Source: Halocafeteria seosinensis
Taxonomy: Eukaryota > Sar > Bigyra > Bicosoecida
NCBI GenBank assembly: GCA_001687465.1
Contig: LVLI01000192.1
Location: 36,159-100,158, forward strand
Direction of reading: 5' to 3'
Length of the DNA stretch: 64,000 nt
Shown: positions 22,172 through 32,028 of the stretch, in pieces
Position numbering within the stretch: the first letter of the stretch is position 1
How the letters are laid out: each line of letters opens with the position of its first letter
Program-made: the position numbers and the translations under genes
Notes under the pieces: model-generated
The model's input: only the letters and a program-made list of their open reading frames with translations
The model's database searches: none
Told to the model about the DNA's origin: nothing

Positions 22172-25100
22172 ATGGGTAATACAATCCCCACGGCACAAGC
22201 GCCTTCGGACGTGCATGCCACCCTCCAGGAAGAGCTCCCTCAGCTGGCTTTCGATAGTTATGTGGGGCAAGGCAAGTTTATGAAGTCTATGAAGTGTCCA
22301 TCCAGCGAAGGGGGATCGGCACTCGTCAAGGTGTATACTCTACCGCAATATGAGCAGCTATCAATCACGCGGCGGCGCTTTAAAGCAGCATTAGCGGGGA
22401 GAACCAGTCTGCCAGAGGAGCAACAGGAAGAGAATAGACAAGAGAAAACAAGCAGTAGTGCCGACCAGAGCTCCTCCCGCACAGATTCTCAAGCAGTAGC
22501 AGGAACTGGCAGTCCAAACACCTTGAAATCGTCGGCCTCAAAGGGCTCTAATCTTCTGAGAGTGGAGGGAGAACGCACTCCTACCCCCAGTTCTCCTGCG
22601 GCTTCCCTGCAGGAATCGCAGCATGGAGGAGGGAAACAAGACCAAGGAGAGTCGGCCTCGTTGGTGCATTCTAAATCGGCAGCAGAGTTTATAGTGAGCA
22701 ATGAACCGTGGTCAACTCAGTTCATGCAAGCGTGCAAACGGATTAATGCTCTGTCGAAATGCTTCACGCTGACCAAGCAGCCAAGTGTGCTCCCTTACCA
22801 GTTTTACAGTATTGGAAGAAGACACAGTGTAGCTATTTTAGCGAGACAATTTCTTTCGAGTACTTTACATGACCGATTACATACAAGGCCTTTTCTTACT
22901 TCGATTGAAAAAAGATGGGTAGCCTATCAACTTCTCTGTACCCTCGTGCAATGTCACACCGCGGGAGTATGCCATGGTGACATAAAAACGGAGAACATTG
23001 GAATGACTAGTTGGGGTTGGATCCTCCTTACTGATTTTGCATCGTTCAAACCTCCTTACTTACCAGAGACCGGGGATTTCGACTACTTTTTCGACCCTGA
23101 AGGAAGAAGGAGATGCTACCTTGCACCGGAACGATTTCTTCAGCAAGACAAAGAACAGAATGCAGAAGCGAATGCCGTATCGGCATCAGAATACAATCAG
23201 CACCATGAAAATGAGTCTTATACGTATGGCCCGGAACAGAGCGCGGCACGTGTCCTACTGGGAAATGCCATCGATATGTCTGCCGGACATTTTGACTCCC
23301 TCCATTCTCTTCTCGATGCTGTAACTGGGGCAACAAAATCATTTCAGCGGCCGATGCACCCATCAAGCAATGAAGAACGTCAGGACTCCAACGATCGTAC
23401 GGCATCCTCGAGCGGAGATCGAAACATTTGGCCTGGTCCAGCCGAAGCATCTGACCCTAGACTACTTCCGTCTATGGACATATTTTCAGCTGGATGCTGT
23501 ATTGGGGAGCTGTTCATGGAAGGCAAATCTGTACGAAACTTAGAAAATCTATTTGATACTAGGAGGAACGAGACCGGTACTCGGCTCTCTGAGAACAGCC
23601 CCGCTTATACCCTACAGAATGTTGTTGACAACAAACTGGTGGTAGAGCTAGTTTTGAGAATGACTCAGATGTCTCCGGCTCGTCGAGGTTCTGCGCTAAC
23701 CTATATTCACGATTACACTGGTCCTGATAATCTGTTCCCACCATCATTCGTGACATGCTTGTTCCCATTTTTCTCTTCTTTGATGCAATCGTCAATGGTC
23801 TCTCCCGACTATCGGGCGAAAGCTATATGCGAGGCATATCCTTGGCTGCTCGCTGAAATAACGGGAACCAGTGATCCAGTGGGAGAGCTTTATTTTCGCC
23901 GAAGGCTGGCACTAGAACACTACTCAACTTTGGAACGAACCTCTTTCGCATCTGAAGATACGTCTTGGGAGGAAGGTAACGAAGGCAGTGGTAACGGTCT
24001 AGTCGATGGAGGAGCTAGCTTCAAACATATGAAGGAAAAGCAGGACTGGATTACTTGGGAATGGATGGATGGTCATACCACTAGTGCAGATCGCGGCCCC
24101 GGAACGGAATCGTCCGCTAGTGGCTGGTTAAGCAGCGCTCCTCCGTGGGGCCTCTACGAACAATGGCAGCCTGCGGCGGTTACATCGCGAAGGCTCCTCA
24201 ATCTGAGGGAACAAGTTGGAGCAAAATACTTTCAAGCGGTATCAACTGAAGAAGTTGAATCAACTGCTGGTGTCCCTGGTCCTGAAGAGTATAGTGACAA
24301 CGAAAGTCAGGGCTCGTCCCCGGCAAGTCCTTCACCGGGCGTTTCCTCTAGACCCTTGTTTCAAGACAACGCTGTTATTTTACCCTCTCATCGCGCACAT
24401 GCTGAAGCTGTCACTATGGTAATTGTTCTTCTTTGTTCATGTGCACGCCATGTTACTTCCCCTACGCTGCGAGTTACCTCTCTTGCTTTACTTGGTCGCT
24501 TTGGCGCAATGAAGTGTACCCCAGATGAAGTCCGACTTCAGAGGATAATTCCATACGCTGTGGATCTTTTCCGCGATCCATCCAGTCTAGTTCGATCTCA
24601 CGCAGTGATGGTGGTTGCTGCAATGCTCCAGCAAGTGCGTTCATTCCCGCCTTCTGATTCTGGCATTGTGCTGAAGTATATTATTCCTGCCTTGAATAAT
24701 CTCCCAAATGATCCAGAACCCGTGGTGCGAGCTGCGTGTGCCGCTGCTATTCCCAGGATTTCCGCTGCCGCCAGAAGATTCGTAGAAACAGAACAGTGGA
24801 ACGAACAATTAGCTGCACTAGAGCGGTTAGACCCAGAAAATAGTGAGCTATCCCAACAGAAAGTGAGTGATACGGAGCAACAATCTAGCAGTGAGACTTC
24901 AGTTTCCATTATTAACGGACCAGGAGAGGAAGAGTCAGAAAGAGTGAATTCAGAGGAAAATATGGAGGGTCGGTATTCTCCTTCGAAAAATCTTCGTTTC
25001 CGGTACTCTTTTGAATATCGATTGAGAGAGTTACAAATGCGAATGAAGTCGTTGCTGCATTTATGGATGAGCTCGTTGAACGGAATGCAAGGACAGGATC

Positions 25101-28100
25101 CTTTGGGAGCCTCATCATCCAATAGCAAAGGAGATGGAGGGTACACCGGTGGAATATCGAGTACTACAATTAAGTCAGTGGCGTTTGGATCGTCTGGCGG
25201 CTTTTCAGCAAGAGCCACAGCGACGAGCTCAAAAGAATATCAGGATGCATTGCGAAGTATTGCCAATCAAGCAAGCACTACAACGCTTACGGCTGCCATG
25301 TCATCTCTCGCTTCTGCCTCGCTTGTAGAGAGCAGCAGGTTTGCGGACGACAGTGTCTGCATGTATCACCATGGATCTGCTGCAGCGTTTGGGGCCTGGG
25401 CTAGATTCACAAAGGCATGTGCCAAGCTACCTAGCTTATACTATTCTGCTTTCTGCCAGCAGTCAATGCTAAGGAATATTCCCCTTCTTTGTCATTCATT
25501 TGGGAGGGAACTCGTCGAGGAGACTATATTTCCTTGGATTACATCCTTCCTAAACGGGTACGACAGAGGTAATGGTTCAGGCGACTGGAGAACCCACAGT
25601 GAGTTTTTTCTGGCTCTCCCTGGACTGTGCAGCTTCGTCGGCAAGGCGAGCACGGAGCACCTGTTTCTCCTAGTTTTGGAAGAAGGGCCCTACGATGCTG
25701 TTCCTCAAGTGTCCCATAGTGCGTTAGTTGCTCTGTCCACCATCGTGCAGCAGCAACTGATCAATACTACTAGTGTAGTGAACATGCTTTCAGCGCCAAG
25801 TCCTTCGCAGCAGTCCCAGGATCACCTAACACCAAACGTTGGGGCTTTGGGATTTTTGCTACATCCTAGTTACTGGGTAAGACATGCAGCTGCTCGTTTA
25901 GTTGCAACGTTGATAGTGGAACTCCAGTGGCCGGATGCTCATGCTTACGTTGCTCCATTATTATCTCCGCTTATATCTGTATCTTTTCGGGAAAGTCCCA
26001 ACAAAGAGGACCTCCCAAGAAGGCGAGAAATCCGCTTTTGGAATAAAATCCATTCCATACTAGAAAAGCTTGCTAAATGCAGGACTGAACTAAGCACAAA
26101 CCCAACGCCGGCTGAGGGACATGGACTTCGCTCCTTCACACATAGTAACGTTGTTCGTTCAAGAGCTTACGCGTGGGCAATTTATCGGGTCCAGAAGGTG
26201 TTGCTTTCCTCGATGCTACCCCCTGTCTCTCAAGGCTTGTTCTCACTTTCGATCTGCTTCGACAGCGCACGTATGCGAAATGATATTCTGCAGTCCCTCG
26301 CAGAGGAGTTACAAGCTGGCGGTACGGATCTAAATTTTGGAGAAGTATTTCGAAGGAGCACTTCGTTGGCTGCTGCACTAGAGAATCCTAGTATTAATAG
26401 CCAAACATTGTGGTTCTCACGTGAGTTCCTACAAGCATACGACGCGCTACAATCAATGGATGATGATCAAAGTAGCTGGACGCAATGTGCCCTGTATGGA
26501 TTTAGCTCTCCTATGGAACTGTTGCGTTATCGTGTTCGCTGTATAGAGTACATTTCTCGGCGCATAGCCAGCAGCTGCAGGAGAAATCATGCGTGGCAGG
26601 CAAGGTTCGCCGCAGATGCGATCCAGTTCTTCCGTCCGTCATTCTTACAACAGAGCACAGCGGCCACTCAGAATAAAGCGCATCATTCCGATGCACCAGT
26701 AGACTTTGTCTCGAAGATTCGGTGGTACCTCTGGAAGTCCACAGATTCTCAACGGTGTCCCCAATCTGTTTCCGCAGATATGCATCCTTGTGTTACACTC
26801 CCCTACAGCAAAGCTGCGTTGCGGAACCTATCGTGCACTAGATTTTATGTACCAGACCAGAGGTACGCATCTATGTTTCCACGTCCCCCGTCCTCCGTAC
26901 TGCCTCGACAAACAAGGAACGGGAAGATCCGCTATTTCGGGGAAGAAGCGAAAGCAGAATTGTCCTATGGACACCAGGCTGCACGCTCGTCCTCTTCCGA
27001 AAATTTAGCGACTGCGTCTTCAATATTAAAAGGAAGAGAAAGTAATGGTTCGCACAAACTTTCGACGCCGTCAATTCTTTCCAGAGTTGCCCGAGAAAAC
27101 CCGCTGGTGGCCTCAAACTTGGTGAAGAGTAGTGCTCCCGGAGGATCTGGCGCAATACAGTGCGCGTCTCCGCCTCTTCTTGGGGATCGATATGTACTTA
27201 CAAATGTACTCTTCGGCGAACAGGGGACAGAGCATGCAGAGTCGAGTGGTAATCAGATTCACCGGTTGCTCTATGATGCTACGACGGCGTCTTCCGTGGC
27301 GTGGACAAATCCTGCTGACTGGGGTGCTTTCTATATGATGCAATGCTTTTCCTCAGGTGTGCGTGCAAGACGCAACTATTTGCGTTACGGGCTGTGGGAC
27401 CCTCATGTTGCGGTCACAGCTCCTACGGATGCTATTATGTCTGCTGGAGCCCAACCTGGTGCAGGGGATGGTTTAATACTGTCTGTGCGTAATTCTTCAT
27501 CGGGGTCATCTTCCGACGCTGTCCTCAGACCAAGCAACGCTAAAGTACATGACGACCCCACTTTAGAAGTTCCTCAGTGGGAAAACATGACTCAAAACAA
27601 TGTGCAACAAAAGCGTGATCAAGAACTTGAGGGAGAGACGGTTTGGGGATCTGAGAACATTTGGGACGGTTTCGAGGGTACTCATGGAGGATGGTTGGAG
27701 GCACTGGGGCAGATTGATAGAGCAGGTTTCCCTAATGTCCGGTGGAATAAGAACATCTATAATCAGACGCGGCGTCAAACTTCGCTTACAGTTTCTTCAC
27801 CCATGCAGCAGAAAGAAGCTTGGAGTTCGTTCGTCCAAACATCTGGCCAGGCTGCACCTGCAAAACGGGAAATTATAACCGGACCTGGACAGGCGATGTC
27901 TGCTAAACGACGTGACCCGATGCTCGCTGCTACTCGCTACGCAAGCGCTGCTTGCTCAGCGATGATCGCTGCGTGTTGTAACGAAGATCGTGAGATCCTA
28001 GGGTTGAAAGACGATCTACCTGATGCGGTCGATAGCTGGATGAGCTTTGCTACAGGCTTTGGACAGTCGCGAGACACAGTTGTAAAGCCCCATTCCCAGT

Positions 28101-31100
28101 GGAGCGATGGAGAAACTGGAGAGAGAAGAAGGGAAGATAACAAGGAAATAAATCCTGATGAGTCGCAATACTATCACCCAGAAGATAGCATTATGGGATT
28201 GACCACCGACCAGGTTCAGGAAGTCATGAGTGCCCCCCGAGGTGCTCAATTACTGTGGCTCCATGGATACAATTCCAAGTTCGAAGAGGGTGGAGGAGCG
28301 GGCAAAACTAGGCGAGAGGAAGGAAGCCGCACAACTCATGAAGCAAATGTAAATAAGAACCTCCTTCCAGAGACAGGTCGTAAAGATAGGGAAGCCTCCT
28401 TTGTAGCAGACGCATGCATTCCTCTTCATGGATCCATTCGACATCACCAAAACCGTAACGCCAATGACATCATCACGTCTGGCACACCACTGATTGGCGT
28501 ACCGACACCAGGACTGGCAAAGTATGTGAGTATTAAACCGGATCAAGTACAAGAGCTTCTATATAGACCGCAAAAGCAGCATAACATTCAAGCTTTTGAG
28601 GATCATTTTAAGTTAAATGAGGGGCCTTCAAAGAAGAAACTGATGTCGAAGAGCACCCGCAAACTTGATGACCCGGATGAGTCAGTTTCCCAGAACGACG
28701 TTCCTGCTGACTTAGACTTTTTAGCTCCATCTCATTTGTCAGCATTCGTCCGACGTACACGGGCAATGGAATTGCCACCGTTACCACCGTATCTGGGATT
28801 TGTCCATTTGAGGTCTCCCGCTAACACTCGAAAGTCTGGTAGCCGAAGCGACAGTAAGAGCAGAGGCCAGTTTGACGAGGAGCAAGGGTATCTTCGTCCA
28901 TTCATACCGTATTTTGCTACATTGTTGGCTAAGCTTCGCATGCAGCGAGCAGCAGATACCCTTGATAGCTTGGGTTCAAGCTCTATTCTCCACCAGGAAG
29001 GGAATCTCGGTAACATTGCCTCTAAAGACGAGGATCCTGTTTTTGGTTCAGAGATTGACTCCGAATTTGTATTCACCGGGGAACCATTGGACGAAAACGA
29101 AAACTTGGCAATACATGACTCTCGCTATGCAGTATACGCTGGATGCTCCCACTCTCGCCAAGCTGATCGGCAAAAGCCTGCTGATCACCAGAATGACCCG
29201 TACTTCGTTCCTCTAGATGCCGTCAACCAGAGGTCCTCAGCAACAGGCGATGTTCTGAGTTTTCTGAGTCTGTTGCGTTCAGTTTTTGGAAAAGGCGATT
29301 CCAATAGGATGCCTTCATGGAGAGAATTTTTAATTTCGGGTATCAAGGCGAGATCGGAGTTTGGTAAGCTCTACGATCTTTCCTCCGAAAGCAGATGTTT
29401 GAATTCCTGCCAACCTTGGGATCCCGTCTACTTACATATGATATCTCCGTCTTCATGTCTTTTTCAGTCGAGTCAAACAGGAAACCATTCCCCGCAGCTA
29501 TCGTTGTCGCTCTCTCCCCAAATGTACTTCGCATCTCAGGTCGTTCTTCCTCCGGTGCCGAACGTTGGCGATGGCAGTGGTTATAGTGGGAAAGGAAAGG
29601 CTTCCTTCGTTGGGTCGAAATTGGACATATCTGGCCGACATGTCGGCTCACGAAATAGCAGCGAGCTTGGAAATCTGGTCCCAGCGAAGACGTCTCTTTT
29701 AACACGCCCACACTTTGGCGCCGACATTGACAAAGAAGCGCGTCAAGCCTCCAAACAAGCTCAAACGAAAGGGTTATCAGCCATTTCGAAAGCAAAATCG
29801 GAAATGTCGGACACGTGGGGAAGCAAGCCCCATGGACTGTTATTGAGCACTTTTGTAGAGCACTCTGCCGCTGTAAATGGAATTGCTGTTACTCAGGATC
29901 ATTCCCTTTTTGTGACTGCTAGCGACGATGGGACTTGCAAGGTCTGGCCTACTGAGAGATTAGGCCTCGGACCATCGTCTAGTTCATTAATGACATATGA
30001 CGGACAGGGTGGGAGAATCACAACACTAGCAATCATTGAAAGTTCTTCTTCTGTAGCATCAGGATCCTCCAACGGAACGGTAGACATCTGGAGAATATCT
30101 GTGGAAGAGGCAAAAGCGGCGATGTACTCTAGCGGTTCTGAAGAGCGTAATGATGGGTATCGGAGTACTGTGTTATCAAGCCTCTTTCGAGACAGCACTT
30201 CATCACGGGAAGGCTCAGACGATGGTGATTCAACCTCACGAAGTATTGCCGTTAGCGGTGGAATAGAGCCCTCTAGAAAGAATAACACCGGCAATCGGCC
30301 TTGCAAGTCTTCGGGCATACACCTTGTTCAACGACTACAATTTCCTGGAGAAGGAGGTATCGTAAGCGTCAAGCAGTTCTTAACCTCTACTCAAATCTTT
30401 GTTCTTGCGGCCACTCGACGAGGACGGATACACTCTTACGATTTGAGACTGAGAAAAGAAGTATGGAAACTGTGCATTCCGCCTGAATTCGGTTGTATAT
30501 CATCGATGACAACCTTTGCTGGAGACAATGAGTCATACGCCGACAGAGCAACGTCTAATGTGGCTATAATCGGAACTGACAGGGGGATAATCGCTGCTTA
30601 TGATTTGCGATTTCAGCTGATGGTTTGTGCTTGGAGGCATTCATCCCGGCTTCCCATCTCTGATGTTTGGCCATATCTCACACAGGGAGCTCCTTTTGAG
30701 CGAATTACTCCCGTTGGTGCTTCCAGGAGCCTGTCTTCGAGCCCATCTGTCGTCAGACAACTAGCCGTGTGCATAACCAGTGGTAATGGCGACGTTGGCT
30801 TTTGGAATCTTGAAACTGGACAGTGTTTGCGTATTCTTCGTGTCGTAGAGGGAGGCTTGGAGGAGATGAAGTCAGAAGACGTGTTAAGACCGCCGTACCT
30901 TAACCGAGTAGTCACTCGAGGAAATTCCCTGGCTAAACCCGTGGAGGTGTGTGTTGTTCCGAGTCGGCACCACCCAGAGACACTAAACCTGCATAAAGGT
31001 CAAGATTGCGACGTTTTGGAACACTATCTCCATGAGGAACTTGCTGAAGATTCCCATAATCCAAAGTATCTCATGCGCCCCCTTGTCAACTGTCTCCTGT

Positions 31101-31951
31101 TCCCACTACCTGGCACTAACCACCGCTCACGAGCACGCGGCAGTAAAAATATGGCAGGATCTAGTAAAGATCGTGGCGACGATAACTGGGAATCAATGGG
31201 AGCTGTGGGAGAGAGCCATGACGGAGGAGGATTCACCCTTCACGGCATGCGCGGTACAGGGGCTGCTCGCGTTTCCTCCGAAGCAGGTGCCGCCTTCAGT
31301 GGTCACCGAAAGTATACCATTACATCCTCGAACGAAACTTTCACGGGAGCACAGGAACGTTACAATAGTGATGCTCGTCAAAAAGAGCAAACCTACTGGG
31401 ATGCATATGAGGCCGACTTGGATACCCTTCCTGCGTGGATGCTAACTGGCGGATCTGACCGGATCATTCGTTGCTGGGATCTTCGCCGTCCACGCGGATC
31501 TTATACCGTCGCAGGACTTGAACCTGGGCAAGAGCGCCATGCATACGAAGGTCACCCATCGCTGCCGTACAGTATCATACCAAACTATACGGCCCCTTCA
31601 CAGGAAGCAATGCCCAGGCAGAATGAGTTCAACGTGCATACCTCTGAAGACGGAGTGAGCTCCTCTGAATTCAGTGCGCTCTCTTCCTCCATTCCGTACA
31701 TGCTTCTGTCGCACGACGATTATGCGGATACTAACGGAACAGACGAAGTATCGGAAGAGATTGAAGAGGAGGGGGATGATCCCGTCGACGCAACCGCTGA
31801 TAAGGAACAACTACCCTCGCTTCGCTTACGAGGCTCTGTTCCTCCGCCGGCTTCGCACACGGACTGTATTAACACCATGGAGTGGTTGGACCTACCAGGA
31901 CGATTGCTGGTTACAGGCTCACGAAATGGTGTTGTCAAAGTATGGAGGTAA
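22172..31951 (+). CDS. VPS15: VPS15 / PIK3R4, regulatory pseudokinase of class III PI3-kinase (unusually large, intronless)
   Basis: A single exon of 3259 codons. The start MGNTIP is the conserved N-myristoylated terminus of VPS15. Kinase-like domain: RPFLTSIEKRWVAYQLL, HGDIKTENIGMTSW (about residue 268), LLTDFASFKPPYLPE and RRRCYLAPERF; it lacks a normal glycine loop and has HGD/DFA, as in the family. An insert of about 120 residues precedes LPSMDIFSAGCCIGELF. HEAT-type helices follow (about 740-1280), then a long low-complexity stretch, and WD repeats from about 2555 (VTASDDGTCKVW) to the end (VTGSRNGVVKVWR). With VPS34 it makes PI3P for endosome sorting and autophagy. Animal and yeast proteins are about 1350-1450 aa, so this one is more than twice normal size, mainly in the linker between HEAT and WD regions. 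Confidence 0.93.
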   Translation: MGNTIPTAQAPSDVHATLQEELPQLAFDSYVGQGKFMKSMKCPSSEGGSALVKVYTLPQYEQLSITRRRFKAALAGRTSLPEEQQEENRQEKTSSSADQSSSRTDSQAVAGTGSPNTLKSSASKGSNLLRVEGERTPTPSSPAASLQESQHGGGKQDQGESASLVHSKSAAEFIVSNEPWSTQFMQACKRINALSKCFTLTKQPSVLPYQFYSIGRRHSVAILARQFLSSTLHDRLHTRPFLTSIEKRWVAYQLLCTLVQCHTAGVCHGDIKTENIGMTSWGWILLTDFASFKPPYLPETGDFDYFFDPEGRRRCYLAPERFLQQDKEQNAEANAVSASEYNQHHENESYTYGPEQSAARVLLGNAIDMSAGHFDSLHSLLDAVTGATKSFQRPMHPSSNEERQDSNDRTASSSGDRNIWPGPAEASDPRLLPSMDIFSAGCCIGELFMEGKSVRNLENLFDTRRNETGTRLSENSPAYTLQNVVDNKLVVELVLRMTQMSPARRGSALTYIHDYTGPDNLFPPSFVTCLFPFFSSLMQSSMVSPDYRAKAICEAYPWLLAEITGTSDPVGELYFRRRLALEHYSTLERTSFASEDTSWEEGNEGSGNGLVDGGASFKHMKEKQDWITWEWMDGHTTSADRGPGTESSASGWLSSAPPWGLYEQWQPAAVTSRRLLNLREQVGAKYFQAVSTEEVESTAGVPGPEEYSDNESQGSSPASPSPGVSSRPLFQDNAVILPSHRAHAEAVTMVIVLLCSCARHVTSPTLRVTSLALLGRFGAMKCTPDEVRLQRIIPYAVDLFRDPSSLVRSHAVMVVAAMLQQVRSFPPSDSGIVLKYIIPALNNLPNDPEPVVRAACAAAIPRISAAARRFVETEQWNEQLAALERLDPENSELSQQKVSDTEQQSSSETSVSIINGPGEEESERVNSEENMEGRYSPSKNLRFRYSFEYRLRELQMRMKSLLHLWMSSLNGMQGQDPLGASSSNSKGDGGYTGGISSTTIKSVAFGSSGGFSARATATSSKEYQDALRSIANQASTTTLTAAMSSLASASLVESSRFADDSVCMYHHGSAAAFGAWARFTKACAKLPSLYYSAFCQQSMLRNIPLLCHSFGRELVEETIFPWITSFLNGYDRGNGSGDWRTHSEFFLALPGLCSFVGKASTEHLFLLVLEEGPYDAVPQVSHSALVALSTIVQQQLINTTSVVNMLSAPSPSQQSQDHLTPNVGALGFLLHPSYWVRHAAARLVATLIVELQWPDAHAYVAPLLSPLISVSFRESPNKEDLPRRREIRFWNKIHSILEKLAKCRTELSTNPTPAEGHGLRSFTHSNVVRSRAYAWAIYRVQKVLLSSMLPPVSQGLFSLSICFDSARMRNDILQSLAEELQAGGTDLNFGEVFRRSTSLAAALENPSINSQTLWFSREFLQAYDALQSMDDDQSSWTQCALYGFSSPMELLRYRVRCIEYISRRIASSCRRNHAWQARFAADAIQFFRPSFLQQSTAATQNKAHHSDAPVDFVSKIRWYLWKSTDSQRCPQSVSADMHPCVTLPYSKAALRNLSCTRFYVPDQRYASMFPRPPSSVLPRQTRNGKIRYFGEEAKAELSYGHQAARSSSSENLATASSILKGRESNGSHKLSTPSILSRVARENPLVASNLVKSSAPGGSGAIQCASPPLLGDRYVLTNVLFGEQGTEHAESSGNQIHRLLYDATTASSVAWTNPADWGAFYMMQCFSSGVRARRNYLRYGLWDPHVAVTAPTDAIMSAGAQPGAGDGLILSVRNSSSGSSSDAVLRPSNAKVHDDPTLEVPQWENMTQNNVQQKRDQELEGETVWGSENIWDGFEGTHGGWLEALGQIDRAGFPNVRWNKNIYNQTRRQTSLTVSSPMQQKEAWSSFVQTSGQAAPAKREIITGPGQAMSAKRRDPMLAATRYASAACSAMIAACCNEDREILGLKDDLPDAVDSWMSFATGFGQSRDTVVKPHSQWSDGETGERRREDNKEINPDESQYYHPEDSIMGLTTDQVQEVMSAPRGAQLLWLHGYNSKFEEGGGAGKTRREEGSRTTHEANVNKNLLPETGRKDREASFVADACIPLHGSIRHHQNRNANDIITSGTPLIGVPTPGLAKYVSIKPDQVQELLYRPQKQHNIQAFEDHFKLNEGPSKKKLMSKSTRKLDDPDESVSQNDVPADLDFLAPSHLSAFVRRTRAMELPPLPPYLGFVHLRSPANTRKSGSRSDSKSRGQFDEEQGYLRPFIPYFATLLAKLRMQRAADTLDSLGSSSILHQEGNLGNIASKDEDPVFGSEIDSEFVFTGEPLDENENLAIHDSRYAVYAGCSHSRQADRQKPADHQNDPYFVPLDAVNQRSSATGDVLSFLSLLRSVFGKGDSNRMPSWREFLISGIKARSEFGKLYDLSSESRCLNSCQPWDPVYLHMISPSSCLFQSSQTGNHSPQLSLSLSPQMYFASQVVLPPVPNVGDGSGYSGKGKASFVGSKLDISGRHVGSRNSSELGNLVPAKTSLLTRPHFGADIDKEARQASKQAQTKGLSAISKAKSEMSDTWGSKPHGLLLSTFVEHSAAVNGIAVTQDHSLFVTASDDGTCKVWPTERLGLGPSSSSLMTYDGQGGRITTLAIIESSSSVASGSSNGTVDIWRISVEEAKAAMYSSGSEERNDGYRSTVLSSLFRDSTSSREGSDDGDSTSRSIAVSGGIEPSRKNNTGNRPCKSSGIHLVQRLQFPGEGGIVSVKQFLTSTQIFVLAATRRGRIHSYDLRLRKEVWKLCIPPEFGCISSMTTFAGDNESYADRATSNVAIIGTDRGIIAAYDLRFQLMVCAWRHSSRLPISDVWPYLTQGAPFERITPVGASRSLSSSPSVVRQLAVCITSGNGDVGFWNLETGQCLRILRVVEGGLEEMKSEDVLRPPYLNRVVTRGNSLAKPVEVCVVPSRHHPETLNLHKGQDCDVLEHYLHEELAEDSHNPKYLMRPLVNCLLFPLPGTNHRSRARGSKNMAGSSKDRGDDNWESMGAVGESHDGGGFTLHGMRGTGAARVSSEAGAAFSGHRKYTITSSNETFTGAQERYNSDARQKEQTYWDAYEADLDTLPAWMLTGGSDRIIRCWDLRRPRGSYTVAGLEPGQERHAYEGHPSLPYSIIPNYTAPSQEAMPRQNEFNVHTSEDGVSSSEFSALSSSIPYMLLSHDDYADTNGTDEVSEEIEEEGDDPVDATADKEQLPSLRLRGSVPPPASHTDCINTMEWLDLPGRLLVTGSRNGVVKVWR

Positions 31952-32028
31952 TACGAAACTTAAGCACAAATCAATCCAGAAATTGTACTATTTCTAGCCA
32001 CTGCCATTTACATCGTTCAGAGGAAACG

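Noticed and set aside
24598-25218. 206-codon antisense ORF inside VPS15
   Set aside because: VPS15 is clearly coding on the opposite strand in this stretch; the antisense frame has no domain and is explained by codon bias.
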